Assembly (NCBI GenBank): GCA_028874915.1
Contig: JAPPHA010000034.1
Coordinates: 37,612 to 101,611, forward strand
Source: Paracoccaceae bacterium
Lineage (GTDB): Bacteria > Pseudomonadota > Alphaproteobacteria > Rhodobacterales > Rhodobacteraceae
DNA: 64,000 nucleotides
Direction: 5' to 3'
Under the pieces are notes generated by a model. That model ran no database searches. It saw nothing but the letters and a program-made list of their open reading frames with translations, and had not been told where the DNA came from. Within the stretch, counting starts at the first letter, position 1. Each line of letters begins with the position of its first letter. This document shows positions 18,211 through 27,547 of the stretch, piece by piece. Both the position numbers and the translations under genes were made by a program.

Positions 18211-19021
18211 ACTGGTTCGCCATCCGACCGGTTTGGTCGGATCCGTGCTCTTGTCGCTCGTCGCCATCGCCGTGATTCTCGGACCCTTCCTGGCGCCTTT
18301 TGACCCGCAGGCCTTTCATCCGGCCGTTCGACTGGCTGGCCCCTCGGGAACGCACTGGCTCGGCACGGATCAGTTCGGCCGGGACATCCTGTCGCGCCTG
18401 TTGACGGGTGCGGGCCCCACAGTCCTTTTTGGTGTCGGTGCGACGGCGCTCGGGGTCCTGGCGGGATCCATCATCGGGGTCACGGCCGCCGTTGCCGGGG
18501 GGTGGGTCGACAGTGTCATCATGCGCACGCTCGACGGGCTGCTGGCCGTGCCGGATCTCCTGTTCACCCTGCTCATAGTCACCATCCTCGGCGGAGGCAT
18601 CGGGGAGGCCATGCTCGCCGTCGCCGTTGCTTTCACGCCGGGAATGGCCCGGATTGCACGATCCTCTGTCCTGTCGATCCGAACCCGGGAATATGTCCTG
18701 GCCGCCATCGCCCGCGACGAGAGCCGGGCCTACATTATCGTCCAGGAAGTCATTCCCAACGCGATCGGCCCGATCGTCGTTGAGGCAACGATTCGCGTAT
18801 CGTTTGCCATCATGATCGGGGCGACACTCGGATTTCTCGGTCTCGGCGCCCAACCTCCAAGCACGGAATGGGGCCTGATGGTCGCCGAAGCCCGCCAGTA
18901 CATGTACCGTTCGCCCTGGGTCGTTGCCGTGCCCGGACTTGCAATCGCCGTTGCCGCGCTTGGCTTCAACCTGTTCGGTGATGCGCTGCGCGATGCCTTC
19001 GATCCGCGGAGACGACGTTGA
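18203..19021 (+). CDS. ABC transporter permease, DppC type
   Basis: 272 residues. The conserved DppC opening is present: GPFLAPFDPQAF followed by HWLGTDQFGRDILSRLLTG. About six membrane segments follow, and the EAA loop is YVLAAIARDESRAYIIVQEVIPN. It ends FGDALRDAFDPRRRR, as usual for this family. Start overlaps the DppB-type gene and its stop overlaps the ATPase start (TTGA), so all are coupled. Confidence 0.93.
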   Translation: MNELVRHPTGLVGSVLLSLVAIAVILGPFLAPFDPQAFHPAVRLAGPSGTHWLGTDQFGRDILSRLLTGAGPTVLFGVGATALGVLAGSIIGVTAAVAGGWVDSVIMRTLDGLLAVPDLLFTLLIVTILGGGIGEAMLAVAVAFTPGMARIARSSVLSIRTREYVLAAIARDESRAYIIVQEVIPNAIGPIVVEATIRVSFAIMIGATLGFLGLGAQPPSTEWGLMVAEARQYMYRSPWVVAVPGLAIAVAALGFNLFGDALRDAFDPRRRR

Positions 19022-20694
19022 CGAACAGCCGGGCAGCAGCCGCAAACGGCCAACCGGTGCTCGATGTCCGGGATTATTCGCTCGCCTACGGAACGCCTGC
19101 CGGGCCCGTTGAGGCCCTGCGCAACGTTTCTTTGTCCATCCGACCGGGCCGAACTCTGGGGCTCGTCGGCGAGTCGGGTTCCGGCAAGACATCGCTGGCC
19201 TGGGCGATCATGCGCTACCTTCCCGCCAATGCCGTCGAAACTTCGGGAGAGCTCGTTCTGCTGGGTGAAGATCTTCGCACGAAGTCGCTCGAGGAAATCC
19301 AGGATCTGCGGGGCCGCCGGGTCTGCATGGTCTTTCAGGATCCCGGCGCCTCGCTGAATCCCGTCCTGCGTCTCGGGGACCAGATCGCCGAGGCGCTGGT
19401 GCGTCACCGGGCTCTTTCTCAGAAGGACGCACGGGATGAAGGCGAGGCATGGCTCGCCCGAACCGGCATCAGCCGCCCGTCCGAAATGATGAACCGCTAT
19501 CCGCACGAGGCTTCCGGCGGAGAGAAGCAGCGGGTCGTGATCGCCACGGCCTTTGCCTGCAACCCCGAGATGATCATATTCGACGAACCGACGACGGCGC
19601 TGGACATCATCACCGCGCGTCAGATCCTCGACCTGTTCGACGACCTGCACGACGAAACGGGAGTCACGGCGCTCTACATTTCGCACGATCTCGGACTGGT
19701 TTCGCGCGTTGCGCAGGACGTTGCGGTGATCAACCAGGGCGCGATCGTCGAATTCGGCCCGCGCGAACATGTTTTCACCCGCCCGAGCCACAGCTACACC
19801 CGGGACCTCGTCGAGGCGGTACCGAATCCCGACCACCGGATCGTGACCTCGGAGCCTGACGCCGAAGATGCACTCCTGTCACTCGACGAGGTCAACGTCA
19901 TGTATGGCAGGGGCAAGAACATCCTGAGCTTTCTCCAGCCGAAACGCGAGGTCGTGCAGGGAGCCCGCAATGTCTCGTTCGGATTGCGCGCCGGAGAGAT
20001 CCTCGGAATCGTCGGCGAATCCGGTTCCGGAAAGTCAACCATCGCCAAGACCCTGGCTGGATTGCAGGACTTTGAAGGCTCGGTCGCATTCGGACCCCGA
20101 TCCTATTCCGGCCGACACAAGATCGACCGTGCCTACAGGCGTGCCGTGCAAATCGTCTTCCAGCATCCTGACGCATCGTTGAACCCGCGCCAGACCATCG
20201 GCAAGATCCTGTCGCGCCCGCTGAAACTCTACGATCTCGTGCCTCGCTCCGAACGGAGCCGGAGGGTGCGGGACCTCCTTCGCAGCGTATTCCTGCCGGA
20301 GGACTATGCCGAGCGTTTCCCGCACGAACTCTCCGGTGGAGAAAAGCAACGCGTCGCCATTGCCCGCGCCTTTGCGGCCGAGCCGCGGCTGGTGATCTGC
20401 GATGAAATTACGTCCTCCCTCGATGTCTCGGTGCAGGCGTCCGTGGCCCGGTTGCTTGTTGACCTGCAACAGAAGACCGGCACCGCCTGCCTGTTCATCA
20501 CCCATGACCTGAACCTGGTGCGCCAGCTCGCTCACCGGATCGCCGTCATGCGGAACGGTGACCTCGTGGACCTTTTCGAGTCCTCGCAGGCGCGGGCGCC
20601 GGAGCGCCATCCGTACACAACCCAGCTGCTAGATGCGGTGCCGGTTCCCGTCGAGGCCTCCCAAGTGTCCTCCGCGGCGGAACGGGCCCCATGA
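19018..20694 (+). CDS. ABC transporter ATPase, fused DppD-DppF type
   Basis: 558 residues with two complete ABC modules in one chain. Module 1 has Walker A GESGSGKTS, signature ASGGEKQRV and Walker B IIFDEPTTALD. Module 2 has GESGSGKST, signature LSGGEKQRVAIARA and Walker B LVICDEITSSLD. Walker B of module 2 carries Ile-Thr where most have Pro-Thr, a mild deviation. The start is TTG 19018, overlapping the permease stop. A single fused protein would energise the heterodimeric permease; most organisms encode DppD and DppF separately. Confidence 0.94.
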   Translation: MTNSRAAAANGQPVLDVRDYSLAYGTPAGPVEALRNVSLSIRPGRTLGLVGESGSGKTSLAWAIMRYLPANAVETSGELVLLGEDLRTKSLEEIQDLRGRRVCMVFQDPGASLNPVLRLGDQIAEALVRHRALSQKDARDEGEAWLARTGISRPSEMMNRYPHEASGGEKQRVVIATAFACNPEMIIFDEPTTALDIITARQILDLFDDLHDETGVTALYISHDLGLVSRVAQDVAVINQGAIVEFGPREHVFTRPSHSYTRDLVEAVPNPDHRIVTSEPDAEDALLSLDEVNVMYGRGKNILSFLQPKREVVQGARNVSFGLRAGEILGIVGESGSGKSTIAKTLAGLQDFEGSVAFGPRSYSGRHKIDRAYRRAVQIVFQHPDASLNPRQTIGKILSRPLKLYDLVPRSERSRRVRDLLRSVFLPEDYAERFPHELSGGEKQRVAIARAFAAEPRLVICDEITSSLDVSVQASVARLLVDLQQKTGTACLFITHDLNLVRQLAHRIAVMRNGDLVDLFESSQARAPERHPYTTQLLDAVPVPVEASQVSSAAERAP

Positions 20695-21935
20695 TCGATC
20701 CAACGAAGATTGCCCGGAACATTGACGAGGCGGCCTGTCTGGACACTTTGTCAGAACTGGTGCGCCACAAGAGCTACTCGGAAACCCCGGGAGAACGGAA
20801 ACTCGCCGAACGCATGGTGGATACCATGCGGAGCCTGGGTCTCGAGGCCGAATTGCAACCGGTCGAGGACGGCCGGTTCAATGCCATCGGGGTCTGGCGC
20901 GGAACCGGCGCCGGCAACGGCGGGAGCCTGTTGTTCAATGGCCATCTCGACACCAATCCGGCCACAGAGGGTTGGACCGTCGATCCTTGGGGCGGCCTGG
21001 TCGATGACGACTTTGTCTATGGTATCGGCGTGTCGAACATGAAGGCCGGTGATGCCGCCTCGCTGTGCGCCGTGCGATCCCTTGTGGAAGCCGGCCTGAA
21101 ACCAAGGGGTGACGTGATCCTCACCTATGTCGTGGGAGAGTTGCAGGGAGGAGTCGGCACTCTCGCGGCAATCAAACAGGGGATACGGGCAGACTATTTC
21201 ATCAACTCCGAGCCGACGGACCTGCAGGCACTGACAATGCATGCGGCGGCCTTCGTGTTTCACATCGAGCTCGAGGGTGTCACCCGCCATATGTCGAAGC
21301 GAGAGGAGGCGGTTGACGCCATCCGGGCAGCCTGCGCACTGGTGCCGAAACTGACGGAGCTGACCTTTTCCGACGCCCCGTCCGACGAAGTCCGCTCGAT
21401 CAACAGGGTCCATGTCGGAACAATTCGCGGTGCCCTCTCTCGCAAGTTCCATGAATGGCGCGCTCCCCAGGTTGCCGATTTCGTACGCATGTCCGGTTCG
21501 GGTCGCTATGGACCCGGTCAGACCGAGTCGCAGGCGACGGCTGACATCCGTTCGGTGCTGGACCAGCTGGAAGCCGAGTGGCCGGGACTCAAGTCGCGGG
21601 TCTGGACCGAAACACGCGATTCCAAACCCGCCATGCCCGCCTTTGAGGTCTCCAGGGATTCCCCGATTGTCACAGCGCTGAACGCGGCCTATTCGACCAT
21701 TCGTGGGACGGCCCAACCCACGGGTACGATCACGCCACCGGGATTCTATGGCACCGATGCGGGCCATCTCTACGCGGAGGGTGGCATGGAGGGTGTCGTC
21801 TGCGGGCCCGGAGGCCGGTACAACACGATGCCTGATGAACGCGTCGACCGCGACGACTACCTGGACATGATCCGGATCTACATGTTGACGATTTGCGACA
21901 TCTGCGGCGTGGACGGTGGCTTGACCCTGGAATAG
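20691..21935 (+). CDS. M20 family peptidase/deacylase (ArgE/DapE-like)
   Basis: 414 residues, starting inside the ATPase stop (ATGA). M20 features: His85 and Asp87 in NGHLDTNPATEGW, and the dimerisation domain in the middle. Two usual metal positions differ. The bridging Asp of the xDMKGG motif is Asn (GVSNMKAG), and the Glu-Glu pair reads VGELQGGVGT. A subfamily with GVSNMK may be a natural variant, so loss of activity should not be assumed. As the last gene of the importer operon, it probably hydrolyses the imported amide or peptide in the cytoplasm. Confidence 0.85.
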   Translation: MIDPTKIARNIDEAACLDTLSELVRHKSYSETPGERKLAERMVDTMRSLGLEAELQPVEDGRFNAIGVWRGTGAGNGGSLLFNGHLDTNPATEGWTVDPWGGLVDDDFVYGIGVSNMKAGDAASLCAVRSLVEAGLKPRGDVILTYVVGELQGGVGTLAAIKQGIRADYFINSEPTDLQALTMHAAAFVFHIELEGVTRHMSKREEAVDAIRAACALVPKLTELTFSDAPSDEVRSINRVHVGTIRGALSRKFHEWRAPQVADFVRMSGSGRYGPGQTESQATADIRSVLDQLEAEWPGLKSRVWTETRDSKPAMPAFEVSRDSPIVTALNAAYSTIRGTAQPTGTITPPGFYGTDAGHLYAEGGMEGVVCGPGGRYNTMPDERVDRDDYLDMIRIYMLTICDICGVDGGLTLE

Positions 21936-22264
21936 CCACGAAATCGAACGGTCACATCGCCGGAACAAATCGTCCGGTAGCAGCCGTGCCCTGTGTCGCC
22001 GGCCGATTCCCACTTGCTGCGCCTGCAGCCTTTCGGTTTCGGCTCACCCGCAACAGTCTGCCAGATTCCGAACCGGGAACGGGAACGACCGACTGAATTC
22101 GGCTTGCAAACCGGACGATGGGAAAACGGGAACACCGCCGCCGCGCAATCGTCGGATCTTTCCCGCGTTTGGCGTTCGACGACGTTCGGCGAGTCGCTGT
22201 TCAGGCCGCTGAACCCGTACGGCCAACCCTGTGATGCCAGTCACGAGTGAAGGCAATTCACGCG
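21936..22264. other. Intergenic gap between convergent genes
   Basis: 329 bases between the M20 peptidase (+) and the DapA-family gene (-). I see no gene and no clear hairpin followed by a T-run. Confidence 0.6.
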
Positions 22265-23179
22265 TTATCGTTCCACCCGTGCCATCAATCGGTCGATCTC
22301 GGCGAAATCCGTGTCCGTGAGGCGATACACGGGTTTGCGGGCGGTTGCATGACGCAAGGCACCGCGCCGCCGCAAGATTTCCTTTCGGACCGGCAACCCG
22401 AACCCCAGTTGTTGTTCGTATCGGTTCAACGGCAGATAGCGATCGAAGAGATCCTCCCCCACATCAGCACGTCCCGCCAGAAAGTGGTCGTAGACCTTGA
22501 CCAGCACGTCTGGAAACGCAAATCCGGTCATGGCTCCGTCGGCTCCCCGGTGAAGCTCTTGCGGGAAGTAGAGCCCGTTGTTGCCAATGAGAATACTGAC
22601 ACGGCGCTGTATTCCCTGTCGTTCCATGTCACGGATTTTCGAAAGTTTGGGAAGTCCCGGGCAATCTTCATGTTTGAGCATGACGAGATCGGGAAACTCC
22701 TGCACCATCCGGGACCATGCGGCGGGCGACAGGTGAACATTGCTTGCCTGAGGAAAGTCCTGGTAGACGACCGGAATGCCCGCCCCGATCGCGTCGAAGA
22801 CCTGCTCGAAATAGCGAAAAACCGCTTCATCGCCTTTCAGGCCTGACGCTGGCTGCAGCATGACTCCCGATGCGCCCAGGTCCATCACGGAATGCGAAAG
22901 ATCACGCAGGGCTGTCAGCGCGGAATGTGTCACACCGACAATCACCGGCATTCGTTGTCCGATGTGGCGCAGCGCCCGTTCCGCGAACTTGGCCGACTCT
23001 GCATCGGTCATCTTGTTGGCTTCGCCCATGACCCCCAGAATCGTGATGCCGGTGACCCCGCATCCGACGTAGAAGTCCAGCAACTGCTCCGTGCCCTCAA
23101 GGTCGAGTGATCCGTCCGGACAGAAGGGTGTCGCTGAAATCACGAATACACCCGCGGTTTTCTCGCTCAGCCTGAACAT
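22265..23179 (-). CDS. Dihydrodipicolinate synthase / N-acetylneuraminate lyase family protein
   Basis: 304 residues, the usual length for this class I aldolase family. The Schiff-base lysine is Lys169 in LVMLKHED and the partner Tyr139 is in PVVYQDFPQ. The substrate-binding motif reads GVMGEANKM, where DapA has GTTGE. That, and the DFPQ segment, point away from true DapA toward one of the 2-keto-acid or hydroxy-acid lyases of catabolic clusters. Located at the end of the scavenging island and convergent with the importer operon. Reaction not determinable. Confidence 0.87.
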   Translation of the reverse strand: MFRLSEKTAGVFVISATPFCPDGSLDLEGTEQLLDFYVGCGVTGITILGVMGEANKMTDAESAKFAERALRHIGQRMPVIVGVTHSALTALRDLSHSVMDLGASGVMLQPASGLKGDEAVFRYFEQVFDAIGAGIPVVYQDFPQASNVHLSPAAWSRMVQEFPDLVMLKHEDCPGLPKLSKIRDMERQGIQRRVSILIGNNGLYFPQELHRGADGAMTGFAFPDVLVKVYDHFLAGRADVGEDLFDRYLPLNRYEQQLGFGLPVRKEILRRRGALRHATARKPVYRLTDTDFAEIDRLMARVER

Positions 23180-23626
23180 CGCGAATCCCTGTCATTCCTT
23201 TCCATGCACCGAAGTGTTTGACACTCGCTGACGGACGCCGAGGGTGTCAAGGCGTTTTCAGCCATTCCGGATTCGGGCAAAATCCGAGTCGAAGGATTCG
23301 AAAGCCACGACTCCGGACGCGCCGCACCATGTCCGGCGGGCGATGGGTCCGGGTCCGGATTGCAGGATTCAGGTCCCGTGATTCCGCAGTCGCTTGGCCG
23401 AACGCGCAAGTACGGCAGGCGTGGACAGGTATGACAAGCCAGACTTCGTGAACCGACATCATCGCCATCATTTTTCGTGAGAACACGGAGCACTGTCGCC
23501 GGAGTCTCGTCGAATATCCGTGACAGCCGTTCCATCCGGTCGACACACGGCCGCCGGTCGCTGCGCGTCTACCGCGCCAAGTCTTGAATCCGGCTCAACC
23601 CCTGCGACCGGTGACAGAGGCACCCG
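23180..23626. other. Gap upstream of the guaD relic
   Basis: About 450 bases without a convincing gene. Short open stretches occur on both strands but none matches a family I recognise. It may include the eroded upstream part of the guanine deaminase copy at 23.6 kb. Confidence 0.5.
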
Positions 23627-23867
23627 CGGACGTTGCGGGTCTCAAGGGCACCGTCGGGCGCCTCTGACCAGAGGGGAGGACATCGATCTCCGCGACCTGG
23701 ACACGGCCGCATCGCTGGTCCTCGCCCGGCGGACCTACCGGGCCGAGTCCATCCGGGATCCGTCGTTTGCATACATGGCGCTGGCCAGCGACCGGCCCGT
23801 CCATGTCGCCGGCCAACCGGTGCCGGGAACCGACCCGATACCGAACTCTCCATCGTACCCGTCCTGA
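23627..23867 (+). pseudogene. Degraded C-terminal fragment of a second guanine deaminase
   Basis: The fragment reads ADVAGLKGTVGRL, then a stop and frameshift near 23665, then DIDLRDLDTAASLVLARR and YRAESIRDPSFAYMALAS. These match the C-terminus of the intact guaD at 5.9-7.2 kb (SADVMGLTGVVGRL, DADLCVLDPTATPVLAQR, RRAESIRDLLFALIML). DNA identity is high around the RAESIRD codons, so it is a paralogous or duplicated copy. No N-terminal part or active-site His is present here. It is not functional. Confidence 0.8.
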
Positions 23868-23992
23868 ATTCATAACGGTGCCAACCTGGCGAGACCGAAG
23901 CTCAGGTGCGGCGGATTGGCAAAAGGTTCTTGTTTTGTTCTTTTCTCCGCGGTAATGATTCCCCGTCAACAGCAACCAGAGCCGTCAACCGC

Positions 23993-25159
23993 ATGCCGAA
24001 TGGAACGAACCCCGAGACAGCCCGGCGCCTCCCGCCAACGGCCCGGCGAGGCCGGGGCGCCGTCTCGAATCGAACGGCCCGCTACGAGACCGAGACCCGC
24101 GAGGCCATCGATGACGGCTGGGATGCCGGGGAGATCGATGACGGACGGGTCGCCACCACGGTCACCGACGAGGCGTCCCGGCAGATCATCACCCGAAACC
24201 ACTCGCCCGATCTCGGTTTCGACCGGTCCATCAACCCTTATCGGGGTTGCGAACACGGCTGCGTCTACTGTTTTGCCAGGCCGACCCACGCCTTTCTCGG
24301 GCTATCGCCGGGGCTGGACTTCGAGACGCGCCTCTTCGCCAAACCCGACGCACCTCGGCTGCTTCGTGGCGAACTCGCCCGGCCCAGTTACCGTCCGCGT
24401 TCAATCGCCATTGGGACCAATACCGATCCCTATCAGCCGGTGGAGTCGAATCGCCGCATCATGCGGCAAATCCTCGAGGTTCTCGACGAAGCCCGGCATC
24501 CGGTGGGAATCGTGACAAAGGGCGGGCTGATCATGCGGGATACCGACATTCTCGGGCGGATGGGGCGGCGGGGAATCGCGCGGGCGGCCATCTCGGTCAC
24601 GACACTGGACCGACGTCTGTCCCGGTCCATGGAACCGCGGGCCTCGGTGCCGAACCGGCGTCTGCAGGCGATTCGCAAACTCGCCGCGGCCGGTTGCCCC
24701 GTGGGCGTCATGGTCGCCCCGGTTATCCCGGCAGTAAACGACCATGAAATCGAGGCCATCCTGGAGGCGTCAGCGAAGGCCGGAGCCTGTTTTGCCGCCT
24801 ATACGGCGATCCGGCTGCCGCTGGAGGTCCGGGCGCTGTTCCACGAGTGGCTGGAGACATCCCGGCCCGGGTCGGAACGGCGGGTCATGCGCGGAATCGA
24901 CGAACTCCACGGGGGCCGGGCCGTCAACCTGGCCTTCGGCGAGCGGCTTACCGGAAAAGGGATTACGGCCGAACTGATCGCCCGGCGGTTCCGCACCGCC
25001 TGCGCGCGCCTCGGTCTTCAGACCGATCCGGAGCCTCTTCGGACCGACCTGTTCCGGGCACCGGAACCGGAAGACCGGCCTCCCGACGACCTGCCGCTAT
25101 TCCGCATGGCCGGACCTGGCGGAATTCCCCATGGTCGAATTGCGGCCGGAAACGGCTGA
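23993..25159 (+). CDS. Radical SAM protein, PA0069 family (SPL-like)
   Basis: 388 residues from ATG 23993; an in-frame ATG at 23906 adds 29 residues unlike the family. The iron-sulfur cluster triad is Cys86, Cys90, Cys93 in RGCEHGCVYCFA. After it come GTNTDPYQPVE and IVTKGGLIMRD, which are characteristic of the PA0069 / Rv2578c group, distantly related to spore photoproduct lyase. The activity is not established for this group; a nucleic-acid repair-type reaction is only a guess. Cytoplasmic, transcribed alone, convergent with hspQ. Confidence 0.92.
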   Translation: MPNGTNPETARRLPPTARRGRGAVSNRTARYETETREAIDDGWDAGEIDDGRVATTVTDEASRQIITRNHSPDLGFDRSINPYRGCEHGCVYCFARPTHAFLGLSPGLDFETRLFAKPDAPRLLRGELARPSYRPRSIAIGTNTDPYQPVESNRRIMRQILEVLDEARHPVGIVTKGGLIMRDTDILGRMGRRGIARAAISVTTLDRRLSRSMEPRASVPNRRLQAIRKLAAAGCPVGVMVAPVIPAVNDHEIEAILEASAKAGACFAAYTAIRLPLEVRALFHEWLETSRPGSERRVMRGIDELHGGRAVNLAFGERLTGKGITAELIARRFRTACARLGLQTDPEPLRTDLFRAPEPEDRPPDDLPLFRMAGPGGIPHGRIAAGNG

Positions 25160-25168
25160 CGGTCGAAA

Positions 25169-25183
25169 CCGGGCGACGCCCGG
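25169..25183. terminator. Possible weak terminator hairpin
   Basis: CCGGGC-GAC-GCCCGG, a six-pair stem starting ten bases after the radical SAM stop. No T-run follows in either direction, so this could be an mRNA end structure rather than a Rho-independent terminator. Confidence 0.3.
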
Positions 25184-25258
25184 ACAGGGACTGGACCCCG
25201 TTAGAACCGAGCAGCCGGATGATCAGGATTCTTGTGGAAAACCGGTCGGGACCACGTC

Positions 25259-25588
25259 TCAGTTCTTGTGGACGTCGAATGAATAACTGCCGTCCTTGCC
25301 CATCGGGCCAAAGAACCGCTTGAGCTCCGGGTGATCAACAGGATCACCGCTCTTGTCCGTTACGAGGTTCTGTTCCGAGACATAGGCGATGTAATAGGAG
25401 GTGTCGTTCTCGGCGAGGAGATGATAGAAGGGCTGTTCCTTGCTGGGCCGGCTGTCTTCCGGGATCGATTCCCACCATTCTTCCGTATTCGAAAACGTCG
25501 GGTCGACGTCAAAGATGACGCCCCGGAACGGATATTTGCGGTGGCGGACCACCTGCCCGAGCGAAAACTTGGCGTTGGCCTTGAGCAT
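25259..25588 (-). CDS. hspQ: Heat-shock protein HspQ (hemimethylated-DNA-binding YccV family)
   Basis: 109 residues from ATG 25588; a longer in-frame start at 25648 has no family support. The sequence KFSLGQVVRHRKYPFRGVIF, the paired Trp in EEWWESIP, and QPFYHLLAENDTSYYIAYVSEQN are diagnostic. In enterobacteria HspQ is a specificity factor for the Lon protease and binds hemimethylated DNA in vitro. Cytoplasmic. I could not find a heat-shock promoter I would defend. Confidence 0.95.
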   Translation of the reverse strand: MLKANAKFSLGQVVRHRKYPFRGVIFDVDPTFSNTEEWWESIPEDSRPSKEQPFYHLLAENDTSYYIAYVSEQNLVTDKSGDPVDHPELKRFFGPMGKDGSYSFDVHKN

Positions 25589-25702
25589 GCGAGCACCCAA
25601 ACTATTGCCGATACGGTTGACCTCGGCATCCCCTGCAAGAGTCCACATCTCGGCGCCGGATGCAAGTGCCGAAACCGGATGCCGGCTCCTTGAGGCCAGC
25701 CG

Positions 25703-26590
25703 ATGACCATCGTAGCGACCGTTCTCCAGATCGTGGCCCCGGTCTTCATCCTGGCAGGCATCGGCGCCCTCTGGGTTCGCTCCGGAATCGAATACCGGGC
25801 GGAATTCGTGACCCGGCTGGCAATGACCCTGTCCCTCCCCTGCCTGATCTTCTCGTCGCTCGTGAAGACGGAGATCGGGTCGGGCGAACTGATGGAAACT
25901 CTATGGGCCTGCATTGTCGGTTACGGAGTCATTACTCTTGCCTTCTTTGCGCTGGTCCGGCTCACCCGGCTGGAAGTGCCAACGTTTCTTCCGCCGCTCA
26001 TCTTCGGCAATACCGGCAATCTCGGATTGCCGCTCGCCTATTTCGCCTTCGGCCAACAGGGCCTCGATTTCGCGATCATCATCTTCGCCTTCATGACGGT
26101 CTACGCCTTCACCCTGGGTATCTGGATGGTCTCGGGCGGCGGGTCGCCACTCCAAATGTTCAGCGAACCCATGGTTCCGGCCACGCTTCTCGGCGCTCTG
26201 TTCCTCGTCATGGGCTGGCGGCTTCCGGTCTGGGCGACAAACACCCTCGACCTCGTCGGCCAGATGGCCATTCCCTTGATGCTGCTGACCCTCGGCGTTG
26301 CGCTGTCGCGGCTGAAGTTCTCCCGGCTCACGCAGGCAGCCTGGCTTTCGGCGCTACGGATTCCCGTCTGCATCGCCGTCGCCGTCGCCACCGGTCACAT
26401 GTTCGGTCTGACGCCGGTTCCCTTTGCCGTTCTGGTGCTCCAGATCTCGACCCCGGTCGCCGTGACCTCCTACATCCTGGCCGAGAAATACGGTGTCGAT
26501 TCCGAGGCGGTCGCCGGTCTGGTGATCGTCTCGTCTCTTATGTCCGTCGTCGCCATACCGGTGACGCTCGCCTTCCTGATTCCGGGGTAA
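25703..26590 (+). CDS. AEC-family transporter (auxin efflux carrier type)
   Basis: 295 residues, almost entirely hydrophobic, about ten membrane helices. Family features include the early VAPVFILAGIGAL, GNTGNLGLPLAYFAFG with its conserved Asn-Pro-type half-helix, and a C-terminal repeat of the same fold (LQISTPVAVTSYILAEKY). AEC proteins export or import small carboxylates such as malate or malonate. It stands alone between divergent hspQ and the transglycosylase. Substrate unknown. Inner membrane. Confidence 0.9.
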   Translation: MTIVATVLQIVAPVFILAGIGALWVRSGIEYRAEFVTRLAMTLSLPCLIFSSLVKTEIGSGELMETLWACIVGYGVITLAFFALVRLTRLEVPTFLPPLIFGNTGNLGLPLAYFAFGQQGLDFAIIIFAFMTVYAFTLGIWMVSGGGSPLQMFSEPMVPATLLGALFLVMGWRLPVWATNTLDLVGQMAIPLMLLTLGVALSRLKFSRLTQAAWLSALRIPVCIAVAVATGHMFGLTPVPFAVLVLQISTPVAVTSYILAEKYGVDSEAVAGLVIVSSLMSVVAIPVTLAFLIPG

Positions 26591-26775
26591 TCCGAACCCG
26601 GCCGGAACAGACCGACAGGCGGGAAAACGGGCGGGATTCCCGATCCTCGACCCGCTTCGGGCCACCCATCGGCGAGTCTTGACCCATGGCGGTGGTTCTG
26701 GCACTGTTTCCTCGATCCGGCGCAAGACCGGACGGTACGAACGGGTCAGAAAACCCGGGCAACGCGAGCAGGTTC

Positions 26776-27465
26776 ATGTTTTGGGACAGCAATGGCCGGG
26801 CCATCCCGGCTTCGCCCCTTGGGCGTCCCGGAATCCATCTGCGATTCCGGAATCCTCTTCAGCGACAACCATCCGGGATCAAAACCGGCGGCCTCCGGCT
26901 CGGGGCGCTGGGGTGCCTTTTGCTCCTGGCACTCGGTGCCTGTTCAAACACCGGGCCCAAGGACTACGCAAACGCCTGTGACATCCGGAGCGACCACCCC
27001 GTCTGGTTCCGGGACCTCGCCAGGACCGAACGCAAATGGGGGGTGCCTCCCCATGTGATCCTTGCAGTCATGCACCAGGAATCCCGTTTCGAATCCGACG
27101 CCAAGACGCCCCGAAAGCGCATTTTCTTCGGTCTGGTTCCCTGGGGGCGACAGTCTTCGGCCTACGGCTATGCGCAGGTTCTCGACGGGACCTGGACGGA
27201 GTACAGGCGCAAGAACCACCGGTGGGGCGCCCGGCGTGACCGGTTTCGGGACGCCGTGGACTTCATGGGCTGGTACATGACCACGACGACCCGACGAACC
27301 GGTGTCGCCAAGTCCGACGCCTACAACCAGTACCTCGCCTATCACCAGGGGCACGCCGGCTATCTGAGCGGCCGTTACAAATCGAACTCCTGGCTCAAGG
27401 ACGTCGCGCGATCCGTCGACGCCCGCTCAGGGCGTTACAAGAAACAGTTGCGGCGCTGCGCCTGA
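26776..27465 (+). CDS. SLT-domain lytic transglycosylase, lipoprotein
   Basis: 229 residues counted from ATG 26776. A lipobox LALGAC with Cys56 follows a hydrophobic stretch, so the mature protein is a lipid-anchored envelope protein. The catalytic Glu is Glu102 in MHQESRFESDA, followed by SSAYGYAQVLDGTWTEY and YNQYLAYHQGHAGYLSGRY, typical of lysozyme-like SLT domains that cut peptidoglycan. Odd point: the signal sequence would have a very long 37-residue N-region, and no ATG, GTG or TTG lies nearer to the hydrophobic core. The true start may be non-standard, or the upstream ATG 26686 is used. Confidence 0.85.
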   Translation: MFWDSNGRAIPASPLGRPGIHLRFRNPLQRQPSGIKTGGLRLGALGCLLLLALGACSNTGPKDYANACDIRSDHPVWFRDLARTERKWGVPPHVILAVMHQESRFESDAKTPRKRIFFGLVPWGRQSSAYGYAQVLDGTWTEYRRKNHRWGARRDRFRDAVDFMGWYMTTTTRRTGVAKSDAYNQYLAYHQGHAGYLSGRYKSNSWLKDVARSVDARSGRYKKQLRRCA

Positions 27466-27547
27466 CAGGGTGCGGGTTGGCCTCCGCCTCCTGTCTCTGG
27501 AAAGTCCGGTTCGGGAAGTCGGAACCGCCGCTTGCGGGTCCGGGCGC

